A stretch of DNA of 64,000 nt from Rhizobiaceae bacterium (GCA_019635695.1 JAHBYZ010000001.1:186001-250000), one strand, 5' to 3'; numbered from the stretch's first letter, positions 19,756-28,237 are shown. The notes: generated by a model not told the origin, from the sequence alone. Numbers and translations: made by a program.

Positions 19756-19778
19756 GAAAAGGTCCAGCGGACCTTTTC
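19756..19778. terminator. Perfect 10-bp hairpin after glyS
   Basis: GAAAAGGTCC-agc-GGACCTTTTC is a perfect inverted repeat with a 3-base loop, giving TTTTC on the 3' arm. It lies 22 bases after the glyS stop, so it probably ends or processes the glyQ-glyS transcript. The A/T tract makes it potentially bidirectional. Confidence 0.55.
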
Positions 19779-19819
19779 AAGCGACGAACGCCCGGAGCCA
19801 TAGCGGAGGGCAGGCCCCC

Positions 19820-19948
19820 CCCCCTTCACCACGCTTCGCGTGGTCCCCTTCCCCCGTAAACGGGGGAAGAACCGGCGTCGCGGCCGGCCTCGACCTGGAT
19901 CCTCCCCCGTTTACGGGGGAGGGGGACCGCCGAAGGCGGTGGAGGGGG
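19820..19948. repeat. Inverted pair of dispersed intergenic repeat units
   Basis: The right half (19897-19948) is a full copy of the hairpin-pair repeat seen at 15906 and 30085. The left half (19820-19869) is a diverged copy in the opposite orientation, containing CCCCCGTAAACGGGGG. Together they make a large palindromic spacer between convergent genes glyS and the minus-strand secreted protein. Confidence 0.75.
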
Positions 19949-19958
19949 TTTGCGCCCC

Positions 19959-20342
19959 TCAATACCCCAGAATGTCGACCCGCACGCTGTTGCGGTAGAC
20001 CTGCACCTCGATCACCGGCTCGCCGCCGAGGATGGCGCGGCGGGTGGCCTGGTCGATGGCGCCCGATTTGTTGAGCAGGCTCTCGTAGCGGGCGCGCGCG
20101 TCGGCCGAGCCGAACCACGGATCGTCCTCGTCCTCCGCGTCGCCGCGGTTGAAGCGGTGCCAGTTGGCGCGGTCCTGCCGCACCACCTGCGCGGCGGTGT
20201 CGAGCTTGTAGCCGTCGCTGGCATAGTGGTCGTTGTCCGACAGCCGGGCAATGTAGGAGCCGAGCAGCGTGTCGGCCGATGCCGGTATAGCGGCGGCGAG
20301 CAGGGCGGCGAGCGCGGTGCCGCCGATGAGCGTTCTGGTCAT
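19959..20342 (-). CDS. Exported protein of unknown function
   Basis: A 127-residue protein with a clear signal peptide (MTRTLIGGTALAALLAAAIPASA) and a mature part rich in Asp, Arg and Tyr (YIARLSDNDHYASDGYKL, ending VYRNSVRVDILGY). The mature part has no cysteines and I recognise no domain. ATG 20342 is chosen because the signal peptide begins there and GAGGCAAC lies upstream. It is convergent with glyS across a repeat-filled spacer and downstream of another secreted protein gene on the same strand. Confidence 0.7.
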   Translation of the reverse strand: MTRTLIGGTALAALLAAAIPASADTLLGSYIARLSDNDHYASDGYKLDTAAQVVRQDRANWHRFNRGDAEDEDDPWFGSADARARYESLLNKSGAIDQATRRAILGGEPVIEVQVYRNSVRVDILGY

Positions 20343-20457
20343 GTGTTGCCTCTTCGATGGCGGCAATGCCGCAACGGCAGTGCTGGGCTCAGCAAGCGGC
20401 GAATCTGTGTCAGGCCGATGTCGCCAGCGCAAGGCCCGCGAAACCGCGAGGACCGGC

Positions 20458-21015
20458 CTATTCGGGCAGGCGGGTGGGCGCGGCTGGTGCCTGCGGCTGG
20501 GGCGGCGGGGGCGCCTTGGGCTGCTCCGGCTGGCGCTGCTGGCCGGGCGCGGGTGCATTGCCCTGTCCCGGCGCCGCCGCCACCGCCGAAGCGGTCGCGG
20601 CCGGCACAGCGGCCAACCCGTTGCCACGCACGAAGGCGTCGCCGGAGAGGCCGCCGCGGATCACCATCGGCGGCAGATGCGGGTTGCGCGGCCGCTTTTC
20701 GTCCTGCGCGATCGAGGCGACGATGGTCGGCTCCACCGCAGGTTCGCCCATGGCGATGATCGACGCGGACACACGCTGATATACCTGCGCCTGCGGCAGG
20801 GTCGCAAAGGACGGAGCGGCCGCGGGATAGACCAGCGGTGTGGCGCCGGGCACGTCGGCCGCGCTCGCCGTGGGCCTGGTCTCTGCGGGCTCGACAAACA
20901 TGATGATCGACGGCGAAGGCTGCGTTCGCGCCTTTTGGAGCAGCACGAAGGACGAGGCCGCGGCGGGTGCCGCGGCTGCCATCGCCGCCAGTAAGGTCGC
21001 AAGCAGTAGCTTCAT
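20458..21015 (-). CDS. Exported Pro/Ala-rich protein of unknown function
   Basis: A 185-residue protein: signal peptide MKLLLATLLAAMAAAAPAAA, a middle part with PSIIMFVEP and SASIIAMGEPAVEP, then an Ala/Pro/Gln-rich tail ending PTRLPE. The tail has the composition of wall-spanning or disordered linkers. No domain is recognised. ATG 21015 starts the signal peptide; the frame is open to 21039. About 170 bases separate it from the divergent tsaC-like gene, so a shared promoter region is likely. Confidence 0.7.
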   Translation of the reverse strand: MKLLLATLLAAMAAAAPAAASSFVLLQKARTQPSPSIIMFVEPAETRPTASAADVPGATPLVYPAAAPSFATLPQAQVYQRVSASIIAMGEPAVEPTIVASIAQDEKRPRNPHLPPMVIRGGLSGDAFVRGNGLAAVPAATASAVAAAPGQGNAPAPGQQRQPEQPKAPPPPQPQAPAAPTRLPE

Positions 21016-21186
21016 GTTCGCCGGCTGCCGACCTTTCACACATGTGGCGCAGCATTGCGGCCGTAGCGCAAGACGGCCGTTGAACCCGCAAAATTACGCA
21101 GGGATGATTAACAAAGAGGTGACGCGCGGGAATCGCGGCGGCGGCTGGACCTTGCCCCGCCGCCAGCCGCCGTCTAGTCAGGCGCC

Positions 21187-22158
21187 ATGTCCGCAACCGC
21201 CGAGATCGTTCCCGAAGCGCTGGCGCTGGAGCCGGCGCTGGCCCGGTTGGCGGCCGGCGACCCGGTGGCGATCCCAACCGAGACCGTCTACGGCCTGGCC
21301 GCCGACGCCACCAGCGGCGAGGCGGTCGCGCGCATCTTCGAAGCCAAGCGCCGGCCGCGCTTCAACCCGCTGATCGCGCATGTGTCGGACATCGCCATGG
21401 GCCGGCAGCACGCGGAGTTCGACGCCCTGTCGCTGCGTCTGGCCGAAGCCTTCTGGCCGGGCCCGCTGACGCTTGTGCTGCCGCGCCGCTCGCAAAGCGC
21501 GGTGCACGCGCTCGTTACCGCCGGCCTGCCGACCATCGCGCTGCGCAGCCCGCGCGGCTTCGCCAGCCACCTGATCGCGGCCTTCGGAAAGCCGCTCGCC
21601 GCGCCCAGCGCCAATTCGTCCGGTCGCATCTCGGCGACCAGTGCCGCGCAGGTCGCGGCCGATCTCGGCAGCCGCATCCGTCTCGTGGTCGACGGCGGCC
21701 AGACCCCGGTTGGCGTCGAATCCACCATCGTCAAGGTGGCCGACGGCCGGCTTGAGCTGCTGCGGCCCGGCGGGCTGGCGGCGGAAGAGATCGAGCGCGT
21801 CGCCGGCATCGAACTGTCCCGCCCGAAGGGGCAGGGCATACAGGCGCCGGGCATGATGGCGTCGCATTACGCGCCGCGTGCAGCGATGCGGCTCGGCGTA
21901 TCGGAGGTCCGCCCCGGCGAGGCGCTGCTGGCCTTCGGCCCGAAGCGCGTGGCGGGGACGGCCGCGGCGGTGGAAAACCTGTCGCCGTCGGGTGACCTGC
22001 GCGAGGCGGCGACAAACCTCTTTGCCATGCTCGACCGTCTGGATCGTTCCGGCGCGGAGATCATCGCCGTCGAGCCGGTGCCGAACCGCGGCCTCGGCGA
22101 GGCGATCAACGACCGGCTGGCGCGCGCCGCCGCACCCAGGGACCATCTCCATGGATGA
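21187..22158 (+). CDS. L-threonylcarbamoyladenylate synthase (TsaC/Sua5 type)
   Basis: A 323-residue protein that makes threonylcarbamoyl-AMP from threonine, bicarbonate and ATP for the t6A37 modification of tRNAs. The YrdC domain motifs are ALAAGD-like ARLAAGDPVAIPTETVYGLAADA, KRRPRFNPLIAHV, and SANSSGRISAT. The extra C-terminal part (GIQAPGMMASHYAPRAAMRL) is the Sua5 domain, so this is the long Sua5 form. Its end overlaps the next gene by 8 bases, so the two are probably cotranscribed although no functional link is known. Confidence 0.93.
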   Translation: MSATAEIVPEALALEPALARLAAGDPVAIPTETVYGLAADATSGEAVARIFEAKRRPRFNPLIAHVSDIAMGRQHAEFDALSLRLAEAFWPGPLTLVLPRRSQSAVHALVTAGLPTIALRSPRGFASHLIAAFGKPLAAPSANSSGRISATSAAQVAADLGSRIRLVVDGGQTPVGVESTIVKVADGRLELLRPGGLAAEEIERVAGIELSRPKGQGIQAPGMMASHYAPRAAMRLGVSEVRPGEALLAFGPKRVAGTAAAVENLSPSGDLREAATNLFAMLDRLDRSGAEIIAVEPVPNRGLGEAINDRLARAAAPRDHLHG

Positions 22159-23554
22159 CGCGCTGAAGCAACGCTTCACGGAGATCGTCGGCACGGCCAA
22201 CGCGCTTGTCACCGATGCCGACCGCGCGCCGTTCGAGCGAGAGCAGCGCGGTCTTTACGGCGGAACGTCGTCGCTGGTGCTGCGCCCCGGCTCCACAGCC
22301 GAGGTGTCGGCCATCCTGAAGCTGGCTGAGGAGACCCGCACCCCGATCGTCCCGCAGGGCGGCAATACCGGGCTCGTCGGCGGCCAGATGCCTTACGGCG
22401 GCGAGGTCATCGTCTCGCTCGGCCGTATGAACCGGATCCGCGACCTCGACCTCGCGTCCAACACAGTGACGGCCGAGGCCGGCGTCATCCTGCACGCGCT
22501 GCGCGAGGCGGCGGACGCCGCCGACCGGCTGTTTCCGCTGTCGCTCGCTTCGCAGGGCACCTGCCAGATTGGCGGCAACCTGTCCTCCAATGCCGGCGGC
22601 ACTGGCGCGCTGGCTTACGGCACGGCGCGCGACCTTTGCCTCGGCATCGAGGTCGCGCTGCCCGGCGGCGCCGTGCTGGACGACCTGCGCAAGCTGAAGA
22701 AGGACAACACCGGTTACGATCTGAAGGACCTCTTCGTCGGCGCCGAAGGCACGCTCGGCATCGTGACCGCCGCCGTGCTGAAGCTGTTCCCGAAGCCGAA
22801 GGGCCGCGAGGTCGCGTGGGCAGGTCTCGCCTCTCCGCAAGCCGCGCTCGATCTCTTCCACCGCGCCAACGATCTCGCCGGCAGTGGGCTCACCGCCTTC
22901 GAACTCGCGATCGACACGGCAATCGACTTTTCCGTGCGTCACATCCCCGGCAACGCCGCGCCGCTCGCAGGCGCGGACCCCTGGTACGTGCTGGTGGAGA
23001 TATCGTCAGGACGCTCGGCCGACGACGCCCGTACGATGATGGAAACGCTGCTTTCCGCCGCGCTTGAAGATGGACTGGTCGCCGACGCGGCCATCGCCGG
23101 CAGCCTGTCCCAGGCCGACGCCTTCTGGCGGCTGCGTGAATCCATGTCCGACGCTCAGAAGCCGGAAGGCGCGTCCATCAAGCACGACATATCCGTGCCA
23201 GTGGCGGCGATCCCCGATTTCATCGAGAAGGCCGGCGCCGAGGTGCAGCGCGTCGCGCCCGCTGCGCGGCTGGTCTGCTTCGGCCACATGGGCGATGGCA
23301 ATTTGCACTTCAACGTCTCGCAGCCCGCGGCCGGGCAGGCGGCGGATTTCCTGAAGCTCTATCGCGCCGTGAACGACGCCGTGCACGCGGTGGTGCGCGG
23401 CTTCAACGGGTCGATCAGCGCCGAGCACGGCATTGGCAAGATGAAGCGCGATGAACTCCTGGCGACCGAGCCGCCGGTCGCGATCGCATTGATGCGAAGG
23501 ATCAAATCGGCGTTCGACCCGGCCGGCGTGATGAACCCGCGCAAGCTTCTGTAA
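22151..23554 (+). CDS. FAD-binding 2-hydroxyacid dehydrogenase (GlcD/D-lactate type)
   Basis: A 467-residue flavoenzyme of the VAO/PCMH family. The FAD-binding motif is PQGGNTGLVGGQMPYGGEV. The C-terminal FAD-oxidase_C signatures are GHMGDGNLHFNVS and SAEHGIGKMKRDEL, whose histidines are catalytic or metal-binding in D-lactate and D-2-hydroxyglutarate dehydrogenases. The substrate is not decided by these motifs. ATG 22151 overlaps the tsaC-like stop. A hairpin (CGCGGAT-8 nt-ATCCGCG, 23567-23588) lies just after the stop but lacks a proper T-tract. Confidence 0.9.
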   Translation: MDDALKQRFTEIVGTANALVTDADRAPFEREQRGLYGGTSSLVLRPGSTAEVSAILKLAEETRTPIVPQGGNTGLVGGQMPYGGEVIVSLGRMNRIRDLDLASNTVTAEAGVILHALREAADAADRLFPLSLASQGTCQIGGNLSSNAGGTGALAYGTARDLCLGIEVALPGGAVLDDLRKLKKDNTGYDLKDLFVGAEGTLGIVTAAVLKLFPKPKGREVAWAGLASPQAALDLFHRANDLAGSGLTAFELAIDTAIDFSVRHIPGNAAPLAGADPWYVLVEISSGRSADDARTMMETLLSAALEDGLVADAAIAGSLSQADAFWRLRESMSDAQKPEGASIKHDISVPVAAIPDFIEKAGAEVQRVAPAARLVCFGHMGDGNLHFNVSQPAAGQAADFLKLYRAVNDAVHAVVRGFNGSISAEHGIGKMKRDELLATEPPVAIALMRRIKSAFDPAGVMNPRKLL

Positions 23555-23725
23555 ACCCTGCGAAATCGCGGATTTCTAACCATCCGCGAGATCGGACAAT
23601 TTTAACCGAAAATCTAAGCCCGCCAGTAAGGCGCGGCGCCTACTGTCCTACGCAACGAGGCGGGAAAACCCGTCCGGGGTGACCGGCAGAAGCCGGCTCT
23701 CAGGGTTAGACAGGAAGGCAAAAAC

Positions 23726-24289
23726 ATGAGCTCCGGACTGATGCCAGTCTGGGCGGGCTGCAACATGCGGCTCGACCCCCTGCGCCTGCCGCAGACGGTG
23801 AGTTACGCCACGCGCGACGCCTTTGGCGACGTCAGTTTCGAGGTCGACCACCGCGGCGCGCGCGTCGTGCGCATTCTGGAGAAGTCGCGCCTTCCGGTGG
23901 AGGTGGCGCTGCCGGCCTGCGCCTTCCGCGGCGTGGCTGCCCGCGCCATGGAGGACGACGCCGGCGAGGTGACCGTCACGCTGGAGCTGTTGCACAACGA
24001 TCCCATGCTGTCCGTGCCGCTGCTGGTGGCCGACAATCTCGACGACGTCGCCGCCGACTGGCGTGCCTGGGCCGATGCCTATCGCCTGCCGATGCTGCTG
24101 GTCGAGGCCGACGGGGTTGCCCGCACACTGGAGGAGACGATCGGCCAGGTCCGCGCCGGCCCGGTGCATGAGCGCCGCAAGGGCAAGGTGTCGAACCAGC
24201 GCCGCCCGCGCTTCCTCGCCCGCCGCCGCACCGGCGACCTCGGCCTGCGCCTTGTCGTCGGCGGCCAGGAGATCATCTCTCGCGACTGA
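23726..24289 (+). CDS. Conserved Rhizobiales protein, probably DUF6101
   Basis: A 187-residue soluble protein beginning MSSGLMPVWAGCNMRLDPLRLP with an Arg-rich C-terminal segment (HERRKGKVSNQRRPRFLARRR) and the end LGLRLVVGGQEIISRD. I associate this with the DUF6101 group seen only in alphaproteobacteria; the function is unknown. The basic tail suggests nucleic acid or lipid contact, but this is inference. AGGAAGGC precedes the ATG. It stands alone, convergent with ubiA across 3 bases, with a 170-base leader rich in short inverted repeats upstream. Confidence 0.75.
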   Translation: MSSGLMPVWAGCNMRLDPLRLPQTVSYATRDAFGDVSFEVDHRGARVVRILEKSRLPVEVALPACAFRGVAARAMEDDAGEVTVTLELLHNDPMLSVPLLVADNLDDVAADWRAWADAYRLPMLLVEADGVARTLEETIGQVRAGPVHERRKGKVSNQRRPRFLARRRTGDLGLRLVVGGQEIISRD

Positions 24290-24292
24290 GGC

Positions 24293-25276
24293 TCAGAAGT
24301 TCGGGCTGATCGAGGCCCAGACGCCGCCGCCGAGCAGGCCGAGGAAGATCAGCCAGCCGACCACCGAGTTGGACTTGAACAGCCGCAGGCACTGGTCGGG
24401 ATTGTCGATATCGAGCACGCTCACCTGCCGCCACAGATGCGCGCCCGCCGCCAGCAGGCCGGCCAGCGCCGGCATCGGCACGGCGGCGTTGGCGAAGGCC
24501 ACCGCCATGAACAGCAGCGCGCCGCAGTAGAGCACGATCAGTGCTTCTTTCGTGCGCGCCCCGAACAGCCGCGCGGTCGAGCGCACGCCGACCAGCGCGT
24601 CGTCTTCCTTGTCCTGATGTGCGTAGATCGTGTCGTAGCCGATCACCCACAGGATCGAGCCGAAAAAGAGCAGCACCGGCGCCAGTTCGAGGCTGCCGAA
24701 ATGCGCCGCCCAGCCCATCAGCGCGCCCCATGAGAAGGCGAGCCCGAGAAAGGCCTGCGGCCAGTCGGTGACGCGTTTCATGAACGGGTAGATCGCCACG
24801 ATCGCCAGCGAGCCGACGCCGACCGTGACCGCGAACCAGTTGAACTGCAGCAGCACCGCCAGCCCGACCAGCGCCTGCGCGACAAGGAAGGCCCATGCCT
24901 GTTTTCGCGTGACCTTGCCGGCCGGCAAAGGGCGAGAGCGCGTGCGCGCCACCTGCGCGTCGAAATCCTCGTCGGCGAGATCGTTGTAGGTGCACCCGGC
25001 CCCGCGCATGGCAACAGCGCCGATCAGGAAAAGGGCCAGCGTCCACGGCGAAGGCAGCACCGAAAGCAGCGAGGCTCCCGGCTTTGCGTGCGCGCTGGCC
25101 GCCATCGCCGCCGACCACCAGCAGGGCCACAGCAGCAGAATCCAGCCGATCGGGCGGTCCCAGCGCGCGAGCTGGGCGTAGGGCCACGCCGCGCGGGGCA
25201 GGGCGCGATACACCCAGTGGCCGGACGGCGCGTCCGCAACCCGGCCCTGCGTCTCGCGGGATTGGATGGGTTCCAT
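24293..25276 (-). CDS. ubiA: 4-hydroxybenzoate polyprenyltransferase
   Basis: A 327-residue polytopic membrane enzyme joining 4-hydroxybenzoate to the polyprenyl tail in ubiquinone synthesis. The two Asp-rich motifs that bind Mg-diphosphate are visible: NDLADEDFDAQVARTRSRPL and YAHQDKEDD. Several hydrophobic helices alternate between them, and the end is GGGVWASISPNF. It uses the product of the polyprenyl synthase encoded at 12.8 kb. It is convergent with the DUF6101-like gene and divergent from the toxin-antitoxin pair. Confidence 0.95.
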   Translation of the reverse strand: MEPIQSRETQGRVADAPSGHWVYRALPRAAWPYAQLARWDRPIGWILLLWPCWWSAAMAASAHAKPGASLLSVLPSPWTLALFLIGAVAMRGAGCTYNDLADEDFDAQVARTRSRPLPAGKVTRKQAWAFLVAQALVGLAVLLQFNWFAVTVGVGSLAIVAIYPFMKRVTDWPQAFLGLAFSWGALMGWAAHFGSLELAPVLLFFGSILWVIGYDTIYAHQDKEDDALVGVRSTARLFGARTKEALIVLYCGALLFMAVAFANAAVPMPALAGLLAAGAHLWRQVSVLDIDNPDQCLRLFKSNSVVGWLIFLGLLGGGVWASISPNF

Positions 25277-25335
25277 GCGGTGGCAGTGGCAGGGAGGGAG
25301 AGGGGCGTCAAGGCTTACGCGAAAGTGTGTCGGGC

Positions 25336-25364
25336 TTGATCTAAAGTCTGTACAGATTTATGTA
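25336..25364 (+). promoter_or_regulatory. Promoter and operator of the YefM-YoeB pair
   Basis: TTGATC (25336-25341), a 17-base spacer and TATGTA (25359-25364) form a plausible sigma-70 promoter. The spacer contains the perfect palindrome TCTGTACAGA (25347-25356), whose TGTACA core is the motif known from YefM-YoeB operators. Binding of the antitoxin here would cover the promoter, giving autoregulation. Confidence 0.65.
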
Positions 25365-25382
25365 TGTCCATCGGAGGACGAT

Positions 25383-25640
25383 ATGACGACACACGTCACC
25401 CTCACCGAACTTCGCGCCAACATGGCGAAATATTTCGATGAACTGGAAGCTGACCGCACGGAGCTCGTAGTAACGAGGCAGGGCCGTGAGCCGATGGTCG
25501 TACTGCCGCTCTCTGACTGGGAGGGCATGCAGGAAACCGCATATCTGCTAAGCAATCCAGCCAATGCCAAGCACCTGCTTGAATCGATTGCGGAACTGGA
25601 TGCGGGCAAAGGGATCGAGCGCGACCTGATCGAGCCATGA
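25383..25640 (+). CDS. yefM: Type II antitoxin, Phd/YefM family
   Basis: An 85-residue antitoxin. The N-terminal DNA-binding part (MTTHVTLTELRANMAKYFDELE, then ELVVTRQGREPMVVLPLSDWEGM) is the YefM signature; the acidic C-terminal part (SIAELDAGKGIERDLIEP) should wrap the toxin. ATG 25383 has TCGGAGGACG upstream; the longer open frame starts inside the ubiA upstream region. The stop overlaps the toxin start (ATGA, 25637-25640), the normal antitoxin-first arrangement that couples synthesis of the two proteins. Confidence 0.93.
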   Translation: MTTHVTLTELRANMAKYFDELEADRTELVVTRQGREPMVVLPLSDWEGMQETAYLLSNPANAKHLLESIAELDAGKGIERDLIEP

Positions 25641-25909
25641 AGCTCATCTTCTCCGGCCGGTCATGGGACGATTACCAGCATTGGCTGGCGTCCGATCGCG
25701 ACATGGTGGATCGCATAAATCTCTTGATAAAAGAGACCAGGCGGCAGCCATTCGTCGGCCTTGGCAAGCCGGAACCGCTGCGTAATGAGATGTCCGGGTT
25801 TTCGTCCCGGCGTATCGACCGTGAACACCGCTTCATCTATCGCGTGACCGGCAAAGGCGATCAGCAGGCGCTGGAAATCGCGGGCTGTCGGTTCCACTAC
25901 GGCCGCTGA
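25637..25909 (+). CDS. yoeB: Type II toxin, Txe/YoeB family mRNA interferase
   Basis: A 90-residue RelE-fold endoribonuclease that cleaves mRNA in the ribosomal A site. Family landmarks are present: MKLIFSGRSWDDYQHWLASD, GLGKPEPLRNEMSGFSSRRID, REHRFIYRVTG and the C-terminal CRFHYGR with the catalytic His-Tyr. Length is normal and no catalytic residue looks lost, so an active toxin is likely. It is translationally coupled to the antitoxin and convergent with the orphan VapB-like gene 25 bases away. Confidence 0.94.
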   Translation: MKLIFSGRSWDDYQHWLASDRDMVDRINLLIKETRRQPFVGLGKPEPLRNEMSGFSSRRIDREHRFIYRVTGKGDQQALEIAGCRFHYGR

Positions 25910-25934
25910 CGGAGCTGGTAGTCGCCAAGCAAAA

Positions 25935-26129
25935 TTAGTGTGGTGGCCTGCGGCGCGGAGCAGCCTCGGCATTTGGATCGGAGCCGCCCAGCCGTGCGAG
26001 TCGCCTCGCGGTTTCGCGTTGGACCAGTGCCTTGAGCACCGCGCGCAGCAGTGCAGTCCGATTGGTATTGCCCGTCAGTTCCTCGGCATCACGAAGAAGA
26101 GTATCGTCGAGTGTAGCGGTGACACGCAT
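25935..26129 (-). CDS. Orphan VapB-like (ribbon-helix-helix type) antitoxin
   Basis: A 64-residue protein: MRVTATLDDTLLRDAEELTG, TNRTALLRAVLKALVQRETARRLARLGG and a basic tail ending RRRPPH. This is the pattern of the VapB family usually followed immediately by a PIN-domain VapC. No VapC frame follows here; the space downstream is occupied by the convergent yoeB. The gene may be a remnant of a lost module or may act in trans. ATG 26129 begins the conserved domain. Base composition near it is slightly lower in GC than its neighbours. Confidence 0.8.
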   Translation of the reverse strand: MRVTATLDDTLLRDAEELTGNTNRTALLRAVLKALVQRETARRLARLGGSDPNAEAAPRRRPPH

Positions 26130-26275
26130 TGCCAAAACCTCCGATATCAAGGCTATCGCGACCTCATTCGCCTTTCAATCGAGGCTAGGGTCAGCGGAGC
26201 ATCCCCTATCCCCCAAGCGCCCTTGACCACGCACGCCTTCCCCCATAGGCGGGGCGCGAACGGGGACGCGCGCAC

Positions 26276-27562
26276 ATGAACATCCTCATCATCGGTTCGG
26301 GCGGGCGCGAGCACGCGCTGGCGTGGAAGATCGCGCGCTCGCCGCTGGTCGCGAAGCTGTGGTGTGCGCCCGGCAATCCCGGCATCGCGCAGGATGCCCA
26401 GTGCGTGGCGCTGGATGTCGATGACCACGCGGCGATCGTCGCCTTTTCACGGGCCAACGAAGTCGATTTCGTCGTCATCGGGCCGGAGGCGCCGCTTGTG
26501 GCCGGGCTCGCCGACGCGCTCTCGGCAGCGGGCATCGCGGTGTTCGGACCGTCCGCCGCCGCGGCGCGGCTCGAGGGCTCTAAGGGTTTCACCAAGGATC
26601 TGTGCGCCCGCATGGATATCCCCACCGGCGCCTACGAGCGCTTCAACAACGCGCCGAAGGCCAAGGCCTACGCGCGCCGCATGGGCGCTCCGATCGTGGT
26701 CAAGGCGGACGGGCTTGCGGCCGGTAAGGGTGTCACCGTGGCGATGACGCTGGACGAAGCGTTCGACGCCATCGACGCCTGCTTTGAAGGGGCTTTCGGC
26801 GGTGCGGGCGCAGAGGTCGTTGTCGAGGAGTTCCTCGAAGGCGAGGAGACCAGCTTCTTCTGCCTGTGCGACGGGGGCACCGCCCTGCCGTTCGGCTCCG
26901 CCCAGGACCACAAGCGCGTCGGCGATGGCGACACCGGGCCGAACACCGGCGGCATGGGCGCCTATTCGCCGGCCCCGGCTTTCACCCCCGGGATCGAGGC
27001 GCAGGTCATGCGAGAGATCGTGGCGCCGACGCTGCGCGGCATGGCCGAACTGGGCGCGCCGTTCAAGGGCGTGCTGTTCGCCGGGCTGATGCTGACCAAG
27101 GACGGCCCGAAGCTGATCGAATACAACACCCGCTTCGGCGATCCCGAATGCCAGGTGCTGATGACGCGCCTCGACGGCGACCTCGTGCCGCTGCTGCTCG
27201 CCTCGGCGCAGGGCCGGCTTTCCGAAGCGTTGGCCCGCTGGAAAGGCGAAACCGCGCTGACCGTGGTGATGGCCGCCGAAGGCTATCCGGCCACGCCGCG
27301 CAAGGGCACCGTCATCGCCGGCATCGACAGGGCCGAGGCGACCGGCGCGAAGGTCTTCCACGCCGGGACGGCGCTGAAGGATGGGGTACTCGTCGCCAAT
27401 GGCGGTCGCGTGCTCAACGTTACCGCGACGGGCAAGACCGTCTCGCAGGCGCAGGCGGCCGCCTACCGCGCGGTGGACGCGATCGACTGGCCCGGCGGCT
27501 TCTGCCGCCGCGACATCGGCTGGCGCGCGGTCGAGCGCGAAAAATATGGTGCGGCTTCTTGA
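26276..27562 (+). CDS. purD: Phosphoribosylamine-glycine ligase
   Basis: A 428-residue ATP-grasp enzyme, step two of purine synthesis (phosphoribosylamine + glycine + ATP to GAR). N-terminal [18 protein letters not shown] is diagnostic; the ATP-grasp core includes [18 protein letters not shown] and [14 protein letters not shown], then [17 protein letters not shown] and [12 protein letters not shown]. Full length and intact. The start has only a weak GGGGA upstream. It is divergent from the VapB-like gene and followed by a likely terminator at 27619. Confidence 0.96.
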   Translation: MNILIIGSGGREHALAWKIARSPLVAKLWCAPGNPGIAQDAQCVALDVDDHAAIVAFSRANEVDFVVIGPEAPLVAGLADALSAAGIAVFGPSAAAARLEGSKGFTKDLCARMDIPTGAYERFNNAPKAKAYARRMGAPIVVKADGLAAGKGVTVAMTLDEAFDAIDACFEGAFGGAGAEVVVEEFLEGEETSFFCLCDGGTALPFGSAQDHKRVGDGDTGPNTGGMGAYSPAPAFTPGIEAQVMREIVAPTLRGMAELGAPFKGVLFAGLMLTKDGPKLIEYNTRFGDPECQVLMTRLDGDLVPLLLASAQGRLSEALARWKGETALTVVMAAEGYPATPRKGTVIAGIDRAEATGAKVFHAGTALKDGVLVANGGRVLNVTATGKTVSQAQAAAYRAVDAIDWPGGFCRRDIGWRAVEREKYGAAS

Positions 27563-27935
27563 AAGATTGCACACCTGCAACCACGTCTCACACAGTCCCC
27601 ATCTGGGGGGATAGAAAGGAGGCTTTCCTTGTTGGAAGCCTTTTTGAAGTCCCCAATCTCGAGGCGTTGCGCGTAGCGGTGCTTTGAGGCGTCTCCAAAA
27701 CTGGGGAAACGGGTTAAGGCCGAATTGTCCCGGAGGCTCGCTACAGCCGACGGTCTGCGATAGCGGTAGGAAGTCACAAACCAGTGACCAATCCTTGGGG
27801 TAAGCCCCCGCAGATAAGGTCGATGATGGGGCGTGGAGAAGCCTTGCGGAAGGCAGTAGAACCTGGCGCGGATGCGCTGGCTAATTCGCTACCGACTGCA
27901 CCGGAGAGAACGGCCCATCTAACCTACTCTTGCTC
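27563..27935. other. Long unexplained intergenic spacer, possibly a structured RNA
   Basis: About 370 bases between purD and a minus-strand gene with no convincing coding region. It contains several complementary C/G blocks (AGTCCCCATCTGGGG at 27595-27609, GTCCCCA near 27650, CTGGGG near 27701), a U-tailed hairpin, and a plus-strand run from about 27700 to 27910 rich in small inverted repeats (for example TTGGGGTAAGCCCC). It does not match tmRNA tag, RNase P core or SRP signatures that I can recall. A small RNA or a fragment of a catalytic intron are possibilities only. Confidence 0.4.
27619..27645 (+). terminator. Probable intrinsic terminator after purD
   Basis: AGGCTTTCC-ttgtt-GGAAGCCT followed by TTTTT, about 57 bases after the purD stop. 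One T bulges in the left arm; otherwise stem and U-tract are canonical. Confidence 0.65.
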
Positions 27936-28154
27936 TTAGCGCTCCAGCGGGTTCTTCGCCGGCTGCTTGGGCAGCGTACCCTCGGCCGCGCGCTTCCTGT
28001 AGTGCGCCAGCGAGCATGTGGGCGAGCACAGCAGCCCACGGTCGGACCAGTAGGCCGGGCCGTTCTCGATCCGGCCGTAGTGCAGATCGAAGCCCTCCGC
28101 CGCATAGGGCAGGCCGCATTCTATGCATTTGTATTTCTCGCCGCGCGCGAGCAT
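27936..28154 (-). CDS. Small zinc-ribbon-like protein of unknown function
   Basis: A 72-residue protein from ATG 28154: MLARGEKYKCIECGLPYAAEG, then DRGLLCSPTCSLAHYRKR, and a basic/Pro tail. The CxxC and CxxxC pairs (CIEC, CSPTC) could bind one zinc. Such small Cys-containing proteins are common and mostly uncharacterised in Rhizobiales; I do not assign a function. It is divergent from the acyl-CoA dehydrogenase, with an operator-like palindrome between them. Confidence 0.65.
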   Translation of the reverse strand: MLARGEKYKCIECGLPYAAEGFDLHYGRIENGPAYWSDRGLLCSPTCSLAHYRKRAAEGTLPKQPAKNPLER

Positions 28155-28237
28155 CCGCAACCTCGTCCGGCCGCCTGCTGCGGCACCGCGCGACCTAGAC
28201 CCATGCGGACGCCTCTGGCAAGCTTTCACCGGAACAA

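Noticed and set aside
27463..27777. 104-codon minus-strand open frame after purD
   Set aside because: Overlaps the purD 3' end and the terminator hairpin, no ribosome binding site or recognisable domain; more likely the complement of a non-coding region.
27563..27935. tmRNA, RNase P RNA or SRP RNA gene
   Set aside because: No tag-coding AACGACAAC-type sequence, no GAGGAAAGTCCGGGC core and no SRP GGAAGCAGCC-type loop could be found.
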